DNA from: Neurospora intermedia
Taxonomy: Eukaryota > Ascomycota > Sordariomycetes > Sordariales > Sordariaceae
Direction: 5' to 3'
NCBI GenBank assembly: GCA_037102815.1
Contig: BTPP01000001.1
Location: 1,637,001 to 1,701,000, forward strand
Length of the DNA stretch: 64,000 nt
Positions 44,228 to 55,542 of this stretch are shown here, piece by piece (position 1 is the stretch's first letter; the number at the start of each line of letters is the position of its first letter). The notes beneath the pieces are model-generated. The model saw only the letters and a list, made by a program, of their open reading frames with translations, did not search any database and was not told the DNA's origin. Position numbers and translations under genes: made by a program.

Positions 44228-45562
44228 ATGAAGTCAACAATACAAAAATGCTGCGCCACAGTGCCCTCCATAACCCGGCGCTCACTCCACCAAACCTCCC
44301 TCCTCCGCTCATCACCACCATCACATAACGATTCCAACAACTCACCACGATCACCATCTTCCTCACCCATAGACGACTACTCCGAAGACTTCGACCTCGA
44401 CCCTGACGACTTCTATTCCTCCCGCCCTTACCAAATAGACCCCACCACCAAATCCGTCCACACCAAAACCGGCCTCACCCTCCCCCTCAGTCCCATCATG
44501 GACCCAACCTACCACTCCTCTCGCAACCGATGGAAAGAGCGCAAACCCACCTCCCGTCCACCAGGTCAACGCGTCTCCAAGTTTTCACAACTACTCGAAT
44601 CCAACCCTTTCGCTTTGGCCCTCGCCGCACCTCTCCGCGCCTGCACAGCCACCGACGTCTTACTTCCCAAACCGTTCCTCCAAAAATTCAATCTCCTCCG
44701 CCATCCCGAGACGGACGAGCCGTGGTTTGTGCCTGCGGATCTTTCGGCGCACGGCGCAGCTGCTGCTGATTCGGCAAAGCAAAAAGACCAGGCGTTGGGA
44801 CCGTCAGGGTATACACTCAGTAATCAAACGCTGTTGCACGAGTTTACGATCAAGGGCAGTCCGTATTTTGGAAGAAATCGGAAGCTGTTAAGGCGGAACG
44901 CGACGAACAAGACGGGGCTGACGGAGGTGTTGAACAAGGCGGTTTGGAGGGAGGATATGGATGCGTTGGTACTAAAGATGATGCGACGGAGAATCGTGGA
45001 TGAGTTGTTGTATCTGACGGGCAAGGTGACGGGGAGTTTGAGGAGGAAGTATCTGACCCCTTTGAGGGGTGGTTATGAAGAGGCGAGAGAGAGGAAGTTG
45101 AGAGGTGCTTTGGTTTATGTTGGTGGGGGACCAGGAACGACAAGTGGAAAGGTTACGAAGCCCCCGATGAGGGTGTCGACTTTGGAGATCAAGGGAGAGC
45201 GGTATAGTACTAAACTACCAGTTTATGATGCTACGGTGCTACTTGGGGAGGAGGAACTGAAGAGGTTGATGGATGAGGAGACGGGATTTTGGAGGCACGC
45301 ACAATTGTATGCGGTAGGGAGAGAAGCAACGACGGAGTTGCAGATGAAGTTGTGGAAGCTGGAAGGGTATATGGCGGAGGGGGAGCTGCCTCGTCATGAG
45401 GAGGTTGAGGTTAGAAAAGCTGCTGAAACGAAGGGCGTGAAGAGGCAGCTGCCTTGGGGCCAGGGGCAGCGTAATGCTATGAAAGCACCAGCAAGGGACA
45501 CGAAGGGGCCTGGAGGAGGTGGGAAACCCGTTAATGGATGGGGAGGGGTTCGAAGAGTTTAA
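44228..45562 (+). CDS. conserved fungal protein, predicted mitochondrial
   Basis: Single-exon gene, 444 aa. The N-terminus (MKSTIQKCCATVPSITRRSL then HQTSLLRSS) is a convincing mitochondrial targeting sequence. A Ser/Asp-rich region follows, then a core beginning LPLSPIMDPTYHSSRNRWKE and including FSQLLESNPFALALAAPLRA, FVPADL, SLLHEF-like and DALVLKMMRRRIVDELLYL segments, and a basic C-terminal tail (KGVKRQLPWGQGQRNAMKAP). I do not recognise the family. The basic tail and the location would suit a mitochondrial ribosome-associated or RNA-binding protein, but this is inference only. It is divergent from ClpP. Confidence 0.75.
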   Translation: MKSTIQKCCATVPSITRRSLHQTSLLRSSPPSHNDSNNSPRSPSSSPIDDYSEDFDLDPDDFYSSRPYQIDPTTKSVHTKTGLTLPLSPIMDPTYHSSRNRWKERKPTSRPPGQRVSKFSQLLESNPFALALAAPLRACTATDVLLPKPFLQKFNLLRHPETDEPWFVPADLSAHGAAAADSAKQKDQALGPSGYTLSNQTLLHEFTIKGSPYFGRNRKLLRRNATNKTGLTEVLNKAVWREDMDALVLKMMRRRIVDELLYLTGKVTGSLRRKYLTPLRGGYEEARERKLRGALVYVGGGPGTTSGKVTKPPMRVSTLEIKGERYSTKLPVYDATVLLGEEELKRLMDEETGFWRHAQLYAVGREATTELQMKLWKLEGYMAEGELPRHEEVEVRKAAETKGVKRQLPWGQGQRNAMKAPARDTKGPGGGGKPVNGWGGVRRV

Positions 45563-47281
45563 AGGTATACAAAGGGCCCAAAGGGGACACCGAGTACTCA
45601 CCTGAATGCCTCATCGCTGGATTACGGATGACGAGCGGTGTGGTGAGTGACCGAGCCACCTCGAATGTGTTCACTTGCAATCTTCACCCACTTTGTTCTC
45701 TTCCCTGGAGACTTCAAACTTCACCCAGTGCCACCGAAGATATCAAAAGTTGATCTTCACCAGATGCTTTCTCAATGTCCAACAAGTAGTTCTCACCGCC
45801 CTACAGCAACAATACCCCCCGAGTCAATGATGCAATGGACGGATAGGCAAAAAAAAAAAAAAAAAAGAGTCTACCGTACTCTCTCGTAATGCCTCATTTG
45901 CTCCTCCCACCTGTCTAGTAGGTAGGGACATAGACAATTGTACCTCTAAAATCTTCACAAGATCCCATCAAATCGGCTCGCAAAAAGGCCCAGTCCTACC
46001 AAGTTGGAGTGAGTGACACCGTCTTTTCTCACATCATCGAGCTGAACCACCTCCTCTCGTCCTCTCGTCTAGCGCTTACTACATGGAGCTCGAGAATCGC
46101 AACCCTCCCTTTTTTTTTTTTCTCTCGTTTTTCAACAACTCTGTTATCCTCACGATCTTACCACCCGCTTCTCTCCAAGTTTCCAAACTTTCCAGCTGGT
46201 ATCTTTCCTACGAGACTATCTAGACTCCCAAGCCAAACACTCTTCTCAGCTGAGTGTTCTCCACCTCGCATTTGCATGTAATCGCGGCGTCAGATACTAT
46301 CTCTCTTCTACATCTCTTCTCAGCCTCTTTCCCCAATCAGGCAATCCACCCCTACGCCGCATTTCAGTCCCTGCATCTCAGTTATCGCATTGTCGCATTC
46401 GTTTATGCAGGTGCACTTTGCGACTTTTTGAGGCTCTTTTTACATTTTCACTTCTCGCAATTTCGCATTCGCATTTATCTACACAAGTGCACATCTTACC
46501 CTTTTTTTCGCAACTCACTTCTCACTTCTCACATTCGCATTCGCATTCGTTTATGCAAGCAGGCAAGTCTGCACGTAATTTTTCAAGCCTCTTTCATTGA
46601 GGCTCTCAGAGCCTCTCTTCACCCCCTGTCTGCCTGTAGTGTACATATGTACATACACGGCGTGATAACGTAAAACGATCATCAACTGATGAATGAGCCT
46701 CAACTACAACAGCCAAGAATACGGGGTAGAGAGCCAATAGGAAGCGTTTAACCCCTGACGATCGAAGGGAGGGTATTGGAGCGGTAATTTGTATTCCCGC
46801 CGCAGCCTTGTACGACATGGATAGATGTCGGCTTGGGGTTTGTTGGTGATGATAGCTGCTGGAGCTAAAGTCGGGTAGGTATCCTTGAAGTGTTGGTATT
46901 TTCCAATGTCGTGTTGTTGAGGGCTTTATGACGAAATATCAAGCCACAATGGAAACCCAATGGTTCTTTGTAAGTCATGCTTTGTGTGTTCAGCTTCGTT
47001 CTTAAGCGGATGTTCCAGTGCAGATCTCGGGGTGAGATATATATCTAGATCTAATGTGGTGTCTTGATTTGTTGTCCTTCTATCATCACAAGCAGATTTC
47101 CATTGTTGATGTGTCAAAAGATGGCGATCTGGGGCGATCTAGAGCGATCTGGACCCAAATCGCATGATATCAATTTTCCATGACAAGGCTACGATCTTGT
47201 AGTTGCAGGAATGTTGTGACAGTCGTCCAATCCGCGCGTAAGGATCGAGCTTGGGTGTGGATGGAGATCATGGAGGTGTGT
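45563..47281. other. gene-poor region with pyrimidine-rich repeat
   Basis: Contains an A17-18 run near 45849-45866, a strongly pyrimidine-rich plus strand at 46000-46600, and an imperfect minisatellite annotated separately. No convincing gene was found. Confidence 0.45.
46390..46570 (+). repeat. imperfect minisatellite with GCATTCG modules
   Basis: Three related modules start near 46393, 46464 and 46531. Each begins with (T/A)CGCATTCG or CGCATTCGCATT and continues with TTTATGCA or TTTATCTACACA and, in the first two, AAGTGCAC/AGGTGCAC. They are spaced about 70 bp apart in a pyrimidine-rich strand. The palindrome GAGGCTCTCAGAGCCTC follows near 46601. Confidence 0.6.
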
Positions 47282-47791
47282 CTATGCCTTGCGTAAATAT
47301 TCCGAGGTAAACCAATGCATCAACTGTCCGAATGTCTTTGATTCGCTTAGACTGAATAGACAGATGAACAATTGGCTTCGCTTTAATACGTAATCTAGGA
47401 TCGCCATGCATATCCCACGATGTTTCAGTGCCTCACGTCGGCTGTAAGAACTGAGGTAGGCTGGGTTCAGAAGAACACGCAGATGATCACCCGATAAAGC
47501 GGGGTGGATGTGATGAGGCTCTGTCATCCGAGCCCACTCACCCCAATGTTGGTTCACGGCTGTAACGTCAACGAAGGAGGGTGTAAGGTAGGGGTTGATT
47601 CGCTGCTGCATAGATGGCTTGGATCAAAATGGTAATGGATTGATGTAGGGTGGGAACGGCCAAGCCTAACCACCTGGCCGGATGCCTCTAGCCGGGTCCA
47701 GAAGACCGGGAGAACGTACCTGCTGTGTATCCCAAGATGCATTGATGTACCTGAAGTCAGGCTCGACAGTATCACGTTCAAGCCACCACAT
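47282..47791 (-). CDS. possible small two-exon gene, function unknown
   Basis: Proposed exons 47791-47720 and 47605-47282 with a 114-nt intron (GTACGT..ATGCAG), 131 aa. Exon 1 reads MWWLERDTVEPDFRYINASW and continues DTQQ; exon 2 continues QRINPYLTPSFVDVTAVNQH and includes ALSGDHLRVLLNPAYLSSYS. Both exons have a protein-like residue mix, the donor is a good match, and the frame is kept. There is no recognised domain and no close neighbour. It may instead be part of a larger or decayed gene. Confidence 0.4.
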
Positions 47792-48164
47792 GCGGTGACG
47801 AGTTTATGTAGAGAACCCCGGCAGCCTTACTTAGAGGAGATCCCCCTGAAAAGCATGGGACATATTTCTTCATGAACAACCGGGAGATATCAAGGCACTA
47901 AGTCTGACTGCTGTGTTGTAAGTATCGATGATGAGTGAGCCGGCCTGAATCACCATCTGTGATTGACGCACAAAACGTTCCAGAGCAATGGATCTGCGGC
48001 TTTTGTGATATGAGTCGCTTTTGATTTTGTTCGCTAGCGATAGCAAAAACTGCTATTTGTTGATACACACCGAGTTCATGGTTTTCTGTCAAACCATACC
48101 ATACCATTAATGCATTACAGCCCGGTCTTCATGTGTGGTCCTAACCTGTGGCCGTCTGTCTGTC
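47792..48164. other. intergenic region, 3' flank of F-box gene
   Basis: No gene or repeat was recognised. Confidence 0.5.
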
Positions 48165-50368
48165 TCAGACGCAGAAATGAAATCCCTTTCGGATCGTCTG
48201 ATACTGTGCTGGCTCGATGGTGCACCAGGAAGCATCAGTCTTGGTGCTATGCACCTGTGTTGCCTCCGTCGGTGCGTTCCTTTCCGTCTGCCTCCCCCTT
48301 GGAGTTTGCTCCGCCCTTCCTAACTGCCTGCCCCTTTTTACTCCATCGCCATGGCTCTGATGAGCGGTAGAGTTGTCACTCGCAGTAGTTCTCGAACCGG
48401 TTGTATCGAGCGATTGAGGTCGACCAAGCACCATAGGACCTGGGTATGGCAAAGTTCCCGCGAGTGAAATGGACGGGTCAAAGGAGATGAACACAAGAGC
48501 CTTTTGCTTACTGCCGCCAGACGCACCCGCAGCATACACAAACGAACGCTCGTCCCAATCGCCAGTGATTTCGCCCACGTAGTTCGGTGGGCTGAGGATT
48601 TCGTAGAGTTGGGCTAAAGCTGGGTTGGGTGATTCGAGGTCCTGATTGGGTGGCCAAGAAATGGGTTCTTCGTGTTTGTACATTTTGTATACTTCCTCGA
48701 AGTGTGTCTCCGCAACTGATGGTGAACTTTTTGCCTTCGAACAGCGGCTCCAATCGTCAATTTCTTCCGGCCTTCGGCGATGTCGCGTACCTCCACGAAT
48801 GCGCATCCGCCGCTTGCCCGGATTCGAGGGTGATGGGTCGTCCACTAGGTCAAGAAACGTTTGACAAGACGGATGATATGACAAAATCGGGCATTTGTTG
48901 CGAAGAAACACCGGTCCCTTAGAGCTGTCATCTCCAGGATGGACGTCTCGAGGGTCCCGGGGAGGTAGGATTCTAGGTGGCCTGTCACCTCGTTGATGAT
49001 TCGAATCCGAGTCGCCAGGTTCTGGGCTGCTATCGTCTGGGTGAACCTCAGCATTACCTTGGTCAGATTCATTACCTGAACTACCCTGGTAACCTGGGCT
49101 TGAACTGTTTCCACTGAAGTCGGTTCCACTGGTATTGCTTCCATTGAGGCCACCTTCATTGGAGTCGGATATCGAGTGACTCTCATGCTCGCTAGGCCAT
49201 TTGATCGTAGTAGTATAGTAAGTACGTGTCGTGGATGAGCTCCCTTTGATCCATTCTTTTCGCGACTCCACGACCTTGATCTCACCCGTTGCTTCATCGT
49301 TGAACATTTTCATAAACGTCCACCTGTGGTCCATTGGCCCGTCCAGATGATCTCTCCGCAGCAGCCTATCGGGGTTAAGTTTGGCCATATCATCGAAAGA
49401 CAAAGAACTTCTCAGGCAATGATAAGGCGACACCCAGTCGGCTTCCTCTTCTTCAAGCTCGCTATAATTTGAAAGCGAGTAAATGTGACCATTGAATATC
49501 TCAAAGCACTGGGTGGTGCCTATCTCAGTTGGCTGAAAAATGAAGGGATACCTGCGCGAACAGGTTAGGGGGTGCCATGTGTTGGCTGGAATGTTGTAAG
49601 CGTTCCACATTACCACTCGTACTCCATTATCGCGAGATCTTCTGAAGAGAAATAGGGCCTCGTCATTGTTTCGTACCACGAGCGTGTTAGGTTCGAGATT
49701 ACTTAGATGTTGCGCAGTAAGGATTTTGTGGGCCTGAGCACTGAAGACAATGAGCGAACCCACATAGAACGAATCACAACGATTTCCAATCGCATGGGGG
49801 TTCTTATGGTAGTATAAACAGGAGACGATGTTATTCGAAACGTTGAGAGGCCGAAAGCGATAATTGCGTATATTGCGAAAGTCGGGGATTGCTTCATCAA
49901 GAAGGAGTCGAATGTTGACAACGACTTCGTCGGCTGCGGACCCATGGAGGTTCAATATTCGAAGTTGGCCCTGTCGGATATAACAGAGCACGCCATTTTG
50001 GTATATCCAGTCCTCGCCAAAGCCAACGACAGCAGCCAAGTAGGGGGTGACCGAAGAGATGGACTGGCGGCGCTTCAGCAAGCGTCGAAGTTCGTGGGCA
50101 TAGTTTTTGGTAACGCGGGCGTTTTGAGTCTCTGTCGCTGCCGGTGCTTTGCTCTGTGCCGTAGGCATGAAAGTCAGCTTAGTCCACAGACGAACAGATA
50201 GGGTAACCAGTTGGCGAGACGAACCTCAAGCAGTCGTTTTGCTATGTTCGATTCTGTCACCAGAGACCTCAGATGCCTGCAGGTGAGACTTAATTGCCAA
50301 ACGTCGTCCAGGTCGAGCTCGTCCAGCACATAGCTGACCATCTCGTACGGCAACTTAAGCAGTGACAT
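48165..50368 (-). CDS. F-box protein with lineage-specific C-terminal region
   Basis: Two exons (50368-50225 and 50153-48165), intron 71 nt (GTTCGT..GGCACAG with a CTGAC branch-like site), 710 aa. The first exon supplies the F-box: LLKLPYEMVSYVLDELDLDD, then VWQLSLTCRHLRSLV, at residues 3-40. Such a domain recruits the protein to SCF ubiquitin ligases through Skp1. The second exon starts SKAPAATETQ and encodes a region that may form a beta-propeller-like or DUF-type fold (AAVVGFGEDWIYQNGVLCYI, SLIVFSAQAHKILT, LVVRNNDEALFLFRRSRDNG), then a Ser/Asn/Asp-rich disordered part and a polar tail. The substrate is unknown. The intron is essential, since the F-box exon otherwise ends in a stop just past the splice site. 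Confidence 0.78.
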
Positions 50369-52006
50369 GATGTTGCAATATATGTTCCCAACAATGTGCT
50401 GGCCAGACCTTGAAGTCCCCAACGGGCGTATGCAATGACTAAACCAGAGAATTGTGGAGTTTGGATAAAGCAAAGTAAACCAAGCTGAGAACGAATGGCA
50501 TAAAATGAGGTCTGAGAGAAAAGTATATGACCAGAGAGTCCAGTGGCGGCACTGCATGGGAGATGGGCAGTTCGTCAAGAGGCAAGCCAAAGAGAACTTA
50601 TACCTCAGCTGTCTCGGCGGTAATTGACCTTTCCCAGCAAACATGGAATGTCAAGCGAAGCGAACGAGGAGTGAGGGTAATGGGACCTGACACCTGCCGC
50701 GACGTTTGTCGGCTGGTTTTACATCTTGGAAGCTTCCCCTTGGAAGGAGCTCTCGGGACCCCGACTCCGCTCCCAGGCCGTTCGTTGACCACGCAACATC
50801 AATTCCTAAACGATGGTAACCTAGCATTTCCCCTTGAGGTTCCTAAATGTTAGTTGCGATGTATCCTGATGACCTATGTGCGCGAGGTGAGAGACTCACT
50901 GTCTAATGATTCTGACGAGACTGATGACGAGACTATGGTCGCGAAGGTTGTTGACAACTGCCGGACTGTCCAAAGGCACTACGGCCTCAGGACAACATCA
51001 TGGATGATTTACATGGTGTTTCCATGGTCCATGTGGCGCCTCTGCTGAGCAAGGCTGAAGATACCTAGTGATTAGATATCAAAATGCGGCGACCAAAGAG
51101 GGAAAATGGAAAAACACTGAGTACAACGAAGGGAGCACGAGTTGCTGGGTTTAGATCGGGTCAGTTCCAGGGGACGGAGTCTCTACCTAGTCCCCGTCGT
51201 TGTTGACTCGGACATTGTAAGGTGACCGTTTGTGCAGGTACGGTGTAGGTACGTAACGGTATCGCATGGGTGTTAATAAAGCAGCAAAAATGGGGCTGCT
51301 AGCGAGTACACTGACTATCCGCCTAGAATAGGCACACTGCAACAGTGCGTCAGGTACTCCTTAACTTATCTTGAGCCTCAGCTTTACCCTTTCTTGCCAA
51401 GTGGAACCCCGCACATCCCTTTCAATTACAGCAATCCAATCTCCTCGTTCTTCCCTTTCTTTCTATTCTTTCTCCCAACTTGATCATTTCACATCCATTG
51501 TGCCTCACTCCCTTCACTTTCCCATTTACACTACTTACCTCTTAGAACATTACCTCGACCCTGGGAATGAACTGATCATTTATCGTATCACAACACGACA
51601 GAGCCGCTTCAATTACTTCATGTTACCTCAAAGCCCAAGAAGGGTCCGCCTCGAGCCCCTGCAACGGTGGTGACTGGGGAACACACGCTGGCGTCAGGTG
51701 GTACCACGAATTGCAACTCCAGTCGCACTCGATCAATCTCTCGGCCATAAGTACAACGACACTTCACTTGTTGGGGCCGGACACTGCTCATTTCATTACC
51801 CTTGATCCCTGTTGTGAGAGCAACCTAATTGCGGCTCTGCGATGAATTAACGCACCAAGTGGAAATCAGCAACGGCATCAACAACCCGAGCCGCATCCAA
51901 AGGGAGTTGGATGCATATGGTGGAATGTGGTGGATGCCTCTACAACCTTATCTCTGGCCTACTCCTCAAATCTTGCCATCTCACAGCTAACCTAACCAAA
52001 TATAGT
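50369..52006. other. gene-poor region
   Basis: Promoter of the F-box gene followed by sequence without recognisable genes, RNAs or repeats. Confidence 0.45.
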
Positions 52007-52412
52007 CTATCTTCCTCTCCTCTTAAAGTCCCAGGCCATTCGAATCATCTTGATGATCATCCCCGTCACCAGCGCACCAAGCCCGAAACCTTACAGATGA
52101 ATGGGACCCAGATCGTCACTACACTAGAGGTAGTTTCCGGGTGTGAAGGTTAGATGACCTTTGTGTTGGCATGAGTGGGCAGTTACGGGTCCTGTGGCCA
52201 CCTTTGCGACCGTAACAGTCAGATGGGAACGAGACGGTAATACAGGCTAAGGTCGTGCCATTCAACAGCTGGGACGTATAAGCGGCCTGACTATCCAAGG
52301 TCAGATCTAGCGGTGTCAGATGGCCACGCAAACACCCAGCAAAGATAGTTGGCACTAGGCCAAGCATCATGCTTTGAAGTTGAGCAGAAACTGAATACTT
52401 GTAGGCCCACAA
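52007..52412 (-). pseudogene. possible remnant of an integral membrane protein gene
   Basis: On the minus strand, two membrane-like stretches appear in order. Near 52330-52405 is VSAQLQSMMLGLVPTIFAG. About 300 bp further on, ending at the stop at 52007, is GFGLGALVTGMIIKMIRMAW followed by DFKRRGR and the stop. The intervening frame carries stops and a shift. This arrangement fits a decayed fungal multi-pass membrane protein, but the family is not assigned. An upstream stretch with a coding look (VEDKTDSDIDVSQIIRGIRH, about 52665-52740) may belong to the same relic. No intact gene could be assembled. Confidence 0.3.
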
Positions 52413-53731
52413 AGATATGACAGGTCACTGACCAAAGCCTCGCGTGGCAGCGTCAACAACAACCACGACCACGACCACGACACGCAAGAATGCCAACAGC
52501 CATGATGCTGGGATTTGATCAACCTCCTCGAGCTCTGGCCACAAGACGTTCTATGTCGGTTCTCTGCTCTTTTCGCTGCTGGACTCGACTATTCAGCATA
52601 GTCAAACAAGTTGATCAGGTGCCAATCTAACCCATGGATCCAAACATGCATCACACCTGTATCGCGGCTTGAGAGCTGGTTGCGGTGTCGTATGCCACGG
52701 ATGATCTGAGAGACGTCGATATCCGAGTCTGTTTTGTCCTCTACTGCCTCCAGGCACACCGGCTCTGATGTTCTCTGCCACTACACAGCTCTTGTAGGAC
52801 CGAAACCACATCACAAAGCTCTGCTAAGGTTCGAAAGAGGTGGCCTAACCCGCTCACCCTCAATTCCATGTATCACGCTCAGACGCAAACTTTTCCCGCA
52901 TGGCCTAGCCTGCATTTGCTAAACCCCTCCATTCGTTTTTAAGCTCACAGTCCTGACATGTATTTGATCCGCTTATTGCGAGTGTCACGACCAGGGAACG
53001 CTTTCTCCAGGGTTTTGAGGCCGTCAGAAGAGAGGTACAGTCTCGCAACTATCTAGATGACTTTTGGATAGGTAAAACAGAAAAGCTCAACTCCACTTAC
53101 ATCCGTAAGGAGTGTGATTGAACCCATATTCAGTCTTCATAGCATCATTTAACGTCAACGTGCCATCAAATCAACGCACCTCGAGCCTACCGAGCCTACG
53201 TAGCAGAAAGAACTGGTCAGATCTGACTACTTCGAGTTTATCGGCTTATGGTCCTCACCTGGTTCGATGGAACGGTCCATTCACATGAATGAATCCATCA
53301 TCTTAGTAATCCTCTCCAATGGTAGAAATTGACCAATCAGCTCGCGCGTAGTATCTCAATTGGGGATTGCATCGGAGACAACTTCACAAACGACCCGGGA
53401 GCCTACTGCGAGCTTATCGTAACATTTGACGAACCTTGCAACAATGTGCGTGACGGGGAGGAGTCATCACCACCACTCTTCAATTTTAAGATTCCGATGT
53501 GATCGGGTTATCGTGTGGTGAATTGCCGCACCTTCACTAGAGGGGCGCGGCGATTGCGGAAAATCAAAACCTTGGCTTGTCGGGAACAACTGCCGAACGA
53601 TAGTTTGATTCACCTCCTCACTGGCCAACCCACTGATCTCCATAAGACGGCATTTATTCCAAAAATTTGGACATCCCAATATCTTCCTCTCATCAACATA
53701 CGACCACACCGACGAGGTAATATTTTGCGCC
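52413..53731. other. gene-poor region upstream of MOSC fusion gene
   Basis: Apart from the possible relic near 52665-52740 noted under the membrane-protein remnant, no gene, RNA or repeat was recognised. Confidence 0.45.
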
Positions 53732-55542
53732 ATGGCGGAATCACAGTCCATAATCGACCTCTACGCCCCCTTCGAGCGCGACAGCATCCTCGAGGTGCGC
53801 GCGAGCAAGATGAAGAAAATGAGGGGTCTCGAGGTCATGAGCGGAATCGACAAGACCATCATCGATGGGCCCGTATACGTCGGTCGCACCGGTTTGGAAG
53901 GCGATGAGAGTGACCCGACCTTCCACGGCGGCGTTGACAAGGCCGTTCACGGCTGTAAGTGAAGCCATCGAGCTCTCCCACTAAAACTCCCACCATACTG
54001 ATCATCCACACAGACTGCTCCTCCCACTACCCATCATGGGCCGCCGAACACCCCTCTGCCGCTGCGGCCTTTGTCCCCGGCGGCTTTGGCGAGAACCTCG
54101 TGACGGCCCACATGAACGAGCGCAACGTATGCATCGGCGACACCATGATCGTCGGCAGCCCATCCGCCCTAACCACCAACCCGGAATCCTGCCTCCTCCT
54201 TCAAGTATCTCTCCCCCGCCAACCCTGCTTCAAACTCAACCACCGCTTCCAACTCAAGAAGTTCGCCCCCTTAACCTGGAAGCATTCGCGAACAGGCTGG
54301 TACTACCGCGTGCTTCGTCCTGGTTTCGTCCAAGCCGGGGACGAGATCCGTCTTGTCTCTCGTCCGCACCCGCAATGGACCATCGAGCGCATCCAAGAGT
54401 ACCTCCACCGCAACCAGGGCGACGAAGCCATGAACGCCGAACTAGCGCAAATCGAAGAACTCGGCGCAGAAAGCCGCGACGCTTTCAAAGCCCGCGTGGC
54501 CCGCTCGGCAGCCAAGAAGAAACGAGCAGAAAAGCTCGCTCGATGGCGCGACTTCCGCGTCGTCGAACGCCGACAAGAAACCCCCCGTATCCTCTCTTTC
54601 ATTCTCGAAGCCATCGACCCCATCATCCCTCCCCCAGGCGACGAAAAATCCATCCTCCTCAAACCAGGCGCGCACGCCCGCGTCAAACTCGACAACGGCC
54701 TCGTCAGGGCTTACTCCATCGTCGGTCCCTCCGATTCATCATCCATGACCATCAACCACTTCCAGCTCGGCATCGCGCTCGAGCCTCACTCCCGCGGCGG
54801 CTCCGCCTACTTCCACTCCCACGTCTCCAAAGGTTCCATCCTTTCCGTCTCCACAACCTTCACCAACGCGCTCTCAGGCAACAACAACAACAACACCGCA
54901 GGCGGCATCTCCCACCACATCTACGTCGCCGGCGGAGTCGGCCTAACCGCCTTTTTAACTTCCCTCGAACAACTCCAGGCAATCCACGTCTCATGCGAAC
55001 TGCACTACGCCGTTCGCTCCAACGACGACATTCCCTTTCGCGAGCGTTTATCCAAATTAAACCCTGGCACCGTCAAGATCTACGACAAGACCAAAAACGA
55101 ACGCCTCAATATCGAAGAGATTGTCAAAAAAATCCCATGGAACACAATGCTTTACTTTTGCGGACCAAAAAGTCTTATGACCGAGGCTGCGCAACTAGTA
55201 AAACAGTACGGCGTGCCGGAGGGGGAAGTCCACTTTGAGGCGTTTGAAGCGGATGTTGTCGGTGGTGATCCGTTTGAGGCGGTGGTTGCGAACAGGAATG
55301 ATCAGACAGTGCTTCAGGTGGGAGGGGAGGAGACGCTGTTGGAGGTTTTGCAGAGGGAGTTTGGAGAGGAGGAGGAGGGGGTGGAGGGTAGTTGTTGCGT
55401 GGGGAATTGCGGGACTTGTAAGGTCACTCTTAAAGAGGGAAGGGTGGAGCATAGGGGTACGGCGTTGATGGCTGAGGAAAAGGAGGAGGCCATGTTGGCT
55501 TGTGTTAGTAGGGGGGTGGGGAGGATTGTTATTGAGATTTGA
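53732..55542 (+). CDS. MOSC-flavin reductase-[2Fe-2S] ferredoxin fusion protein
   Basis: Two exons (53732-53954 and 54014-55542), 59-nt intron (GTAAGT..CACACAG), 583 aa. Domains in order are: a MOSC domain similar to bacterial YiiM (VRASKMKKMRGLEV, DPTFHGGVDKAVHG restored at the splice, GGFGENLVT); a three-helix linker typical of YiiM (IERIQEYLHRNQGDEAMNAE); an FAD/NAD(P)H-binding oxidoreductase module of the phthalate dioxygenase reductase type (GLVRAYSIVGPSD, YVAGGVGLTAFLTSL, MLYFCGPKSLM); and a C-terminal plant-type ferredoxin with Cx4Cx2C (CCVGNCGTC) and a distal Cys in MLACVS. MOSC proteins carry molybdenum cofactor or act on N-hydroxylated bases and sulfur compounds. Fused to its own electron chain, this protein is probably a self-contained molybdenum-dependent reductase, for example of N-hydroxylated compounds. 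The substrate is not established by the sequence. Confidence 0.9.

Noticed and set aside
46254-46673. 139-codon plus-strand frame with repeated RIRIYLHK-like segments
   Set aside because: No ATG start (it would begin GTG), and its repeats reflect the DNA minisatellite rather than a protein.
54036-55238. 400-codon frame overlapping the MOSC fusion gene in another phase
   Set aside because: Arg/Pro-rich shadow of a C-rich codon pattern; the overlapped gene has clear domains.
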